A stretch of DNA of 7,710 bases from Chitinophagaceae bacterium (GTDB lineage: Bacteria; Bacteroidota; Bacteroidia; Chitinophagales; Chitinophagaceae): NCBI GenBank assembly GCA_025924755.1, contig JAICHT010000166.1:1-7710 (forward strand), read 5' to 3'. Below are positions 6,098-7,710 of this stretch, one piece after another; position 1 is the first letter of the stretch; the number at the start of each line of letters is the position of its first letter. A model generated the notes under the pieces. That model was given only the letters and a program-made list of their open reading frames with translations. It did not search any database and was not told where the DNA came from. Made by a program: the position numbers and the translations under genes.

Positions 6098-7422
6098 TAC
6101 AGGGTTTCAATAAGCTCCTGGTAATAGTCCAGCCCCAGGTGGGTTATCAGGTCTTCACCCATAATATGCCGTAAAGTGTTTTGCAATTTTATGAGCTGCT
6201 TAAAGATGTCGTGCTCAGGCCGCAGGCCGGGTGCGGTTTGTGGCGATTTAAAATAAAAGGACAACCACTCCTGTATACCCGACATATTGGCTCTTTTTGC
6301 CAGATCCATAAACAAGGCTAAATCCAATACGATAGGGGCAGCCAAAATAGAATCGCGGCACAGAAAGTTGATCTTTATCTGCATCGAATATCCCATCCAG
6401 CCGAAGATGTCAATGTTATCCCAGCTTTCTTTATTATCACCATGTGGCGGGTAATAATTGATCCGCACTTTATGATAGAGTTCACTGTAAAGTTCGGGGT
6501 TAATATCCGGCTGCAAAATATCTTCCAGTACGCTCAGCTTTGATACTTCTTTTGTTTTGAAATTATCCGGATGGTCTAACACATATCCATCGCGATTGCC
6601 TAGAATATTGGTAGAAAACCAGCCTCTTATGCCCAAAGCACGAGCCTGCAAGCCCGGAGCTAATATGGTTTTCATAAGAGTTTGGCCGGTTTTAAAATCT
6701 TTACCACTTATAGGCGTGCCGGTTTCTTTAGCCAGTTCAATAAGGGCGGGTATATCACAGGTTAAATTAGGAGCGCCATTGGCAAACGGAACGCCTAATT
6801 TAAGCGCCGCATACGCATAGATCATACTGGGTGAAATGGCCGGATCGCTGTTTCGCAATCCCTGCTCAAATGCCTCTATGGTTTCGTGCACTTCAGAAGT
6901 TTCTATATACTTTTCGGTAGAGCCGCACCATACCATTACTACCCTGGCGCAGTCATTTGCATCTCTGAAGTTCTCAATATCATCCATCACTGCTTTAACT
7001 AAATCCCACTTTGTAGCCGCGTGTTTAATATTCTGACCATCGAGGTTGGTGATATACGATTTATCGAATACCGCTTTCATTGGCTTTATAGCTTCCAGTT
7101 CCTCTTTTATTTGCTGAAGCATACCTATTTCCAGCACCTTGGCTTTTACAGCCGCTTCGTACATATTATCACTATATACATCCCATCCCCCAAAAACAAT
7201 ATCTTCCAGTGCTGCTAAAGGAACAAACTCTTTTATTTTAGGCTGCCGGTTTTCGGTTCGCTTGCCCAAACGGATACTACCCATTTGAGTTAATGAGCCA
7301 ATAGGCTGCGCCAATCCTTTTTTTACTGCAGCTACGCCAGCAACCATTGTTGTAGCTACAGCGCCCATGCCCGGCATTAATACGCCCAGCTTGCCTTTAG
7401 CTTGCTCCACGTTATTTTTCAT
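6097..7422 (-). CDS. ino1: myo-Inositol-1-phosphate synthase
   Basis: This 441-residue cytoplasmic NAD-dependent enzyme isomerises D-glucose 6-phosphate to myo-inositol 3-phosphate (L-myo-inositol 1-phosphate), the committed step of inositol synthesis. The Rossmann NAD-binding loop is LGVLMPGMGAVATT (12-25). Further family blocks are FGGWD (77-81), NGAPNLTCD (215-223), SGKDFKTGQTLMKT (239-252, with K241, K244 and K251 among the likely catalytic or phosphate-binding lysines), GWFSTNILGNRDGYVL (267-282), KVSVLE-like KLSVLE (295-300) and DSILAAPIVLDLAL (357-370). Length suits the bacterial type and is shorter than the eukaryotic enzymes of about 500 or more residues. The start must be M1 because the next methionine lies inside the NAD loop. 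No Shine-Dalgarno sequence precedes it, as is usual in Bacteroidota. It is the first gene of the operon and its stop overlaps the phosphatase start. The gene symbol follows the yeast family name. Confidence 0.97.
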   Translation of the reverse strand: MKNNVEQAKGKLGVLMPGMGAVATTMVAGVAAVKKGLAQPIGSLTQMGSIRLGKRTENRQPKIKEFVPLAALEDIVFGGWDVYSDNMYEAAVKAKVLEIGMLQQIKEELEAIKPMKAVFDKSYITNLDGQNIKHAATKWDLVKAVMDDIENFRDANDCARVVMVWCGSTEKYIETSEVHETIEAFEQGLRNSDPAISPSMIYAYAALKLGVPFANGAPNLTCDIPALIELAKETGTPISGKDFKTGQTLMKTILAPGLQARALGIRGWFSTNILGNRDGYVLDHPDNFKTKEVSKLSVLEDILQPDINPELYSELYHKVRINYYPPHGDNKESWDNIDIFGWMGYSMQIKINFLCRDSILAAPIVLDLALFMDLAKRANMSGIQEWLSFYFKSPQTAPGLRPEHDIFKQLIKLQNTLRHIMGEDLITHLGLDYYQELIETL

Positions 7423-7447
7423 GTGTTTGTATGTTTAAAGTAATCCG

Positions 7448-7477
7448 TAAAACTAGTTTGTAACGCAACAATCCAAT
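7448..7477 (-). promoter_or_regulatory. Candidate Bacteroidetes-type promoter of the inositol-lipid operon
   Basis: Read on the minus strand, ATTG (7474-7477) is followed after 18 bp by TAGTTTTA (7448-7455). Each differs by one base from the Bacteroidetes -33 TTTG and -7 TAnnTTTG elements, and the spacing suits the primary sigma factor of this phylum. It would give a short leader of about 20 bases before the ATG at 7422. A second possible box, GATTTTTG (7512-7519) with TTG at 7536-7538, has a 16-bp spacer and would give a longer leader. Both are only near-matches in AT-rich DNA. Confidence 0.3.
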
Positions 7478-7694
7478 GCCTGGCCAGTTGAATTACTACT
7501 AAATTTAGGTGCAAAAATCAACAAAATTGCTGATGCAACCTGCATTTAAAAAATTATTTTAAACGGCTATACCATCCGGGTTTGTATAATTAATAGTATG
7601 ATGGCTGGTGTGCTTAGCTTACTTTTAAAATTATAGAAAATGTAAACACATTATAAAGAATAGAATTTGTGAATCTTTGCGGTAAATTTTCAAT

Positions 7695-7710
7695 ATGTCA
7701 TATGCATTAA
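7695..7710 (+). CDS. Possible first codons of a divergent gene, cut by the window edge
   Basis: An ATG at 7695 opens rightward (M-S-Y-A-L) and runs off the end. Upstream, AATCTTTGCGG (7672-7682) is one base from the -7 box TAnnTTTG, which in this phylum often lies just before a start, but no -33 TTTG is found at the right distance. The 270-bp gap with no other gene fits a divergent promoter region. Five codons cannot establish a gene. Confidence 0.2.

Noticed and set aside
5886..6113. 75-codon plus-strand frame opposite the phosphatase gene
   Set aside because: It is antisense to a conserved gene with intact catalytic motifs; its proline- and threonine-rich content follows from the reverse reading.
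1..7710. Mobile elements, CRISPR arrays, tRNA or rRNA genes
   Set aside because: No transposase or integrase frames, no regularly spaced repeats and no tRNA-like or rRNA-like sequence were noticed; the region looks like a stable chromosomal operon.

Overview
The window reads as a chromosomal segment from a Bacteroidota bacterium, most likely of the Chitinophagaceae/Sphingobacteriia type. The reasons are AT-rich intergenic DNA, starts without Shine-Dalgarno sequences, a large outer-membrane protein with an N-terminal CarboxypepD_reg-like domain and a DUF5686-type body, a stand-alone receiver protein, and a lipid gene set known from Bacteroidetes. The family assignment is an inference from protein style, not from a search.

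All well-supported genes lie on the minus strand, so transcription runs from right to left. A tight cluster spans 7422 down to 772: myo-inositol-phosphate synthase (6097-7422), a PgpA-like phosphatase (5639-6097), a GtrA-like four-helix membrane protein (5266-5637), a DUF5686 outer-membrane protein (2694-5255), a CDP-alcohol phosphatidyltransferase of the phosphatidylinositol-phosphate synthase type (1871-2665) and an AUR1/PAP2-type inositol phosphorylceramide synthase candidate (772-1755). The first five genes are separated by -1, 1, 10 and 28 bp. The last follows after 115 bp, most of which is open as a 38-codon small ORF. A weak stem-loop (703-724) lies past the cluster, and a separate receiver-only response regulator (52-477) follows with its own upstream region, which holds a perfect 9-bp inverted repeat.

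Together the enzymes outline a complete inositol-sphingolipid route. Glucose 6-phosphate is converted to inositol phosphate, which is joined to CDP-diacylglycerol to give phosphatidylinositol phosphate. This is dephosphorylated to phosphatidylinositol, whose head group is transferred to ceramide to give inositol phosphorylceramide. The core enzymes match the pathway worked out in Bacteroides thetaiotaomicron. The less explained part is the embedding of a GtrA-like membrane protein and an 853-residue outer-membrane protein in the middle of the operon. They are candidates for flipping inositol lipids and for placing them in, or handling them at, the outer membrane.

Two start sites differ from the longest open frames. 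The GtrA-like gene is placed at 5637 (TAATATG junction with the gene before it) and the phosphatidyltransferase at 2665, removing an overlap with the DUF5686 gene. No RNA genes, insertion sequences, CRISPR arrays or other mobile elements were seen.
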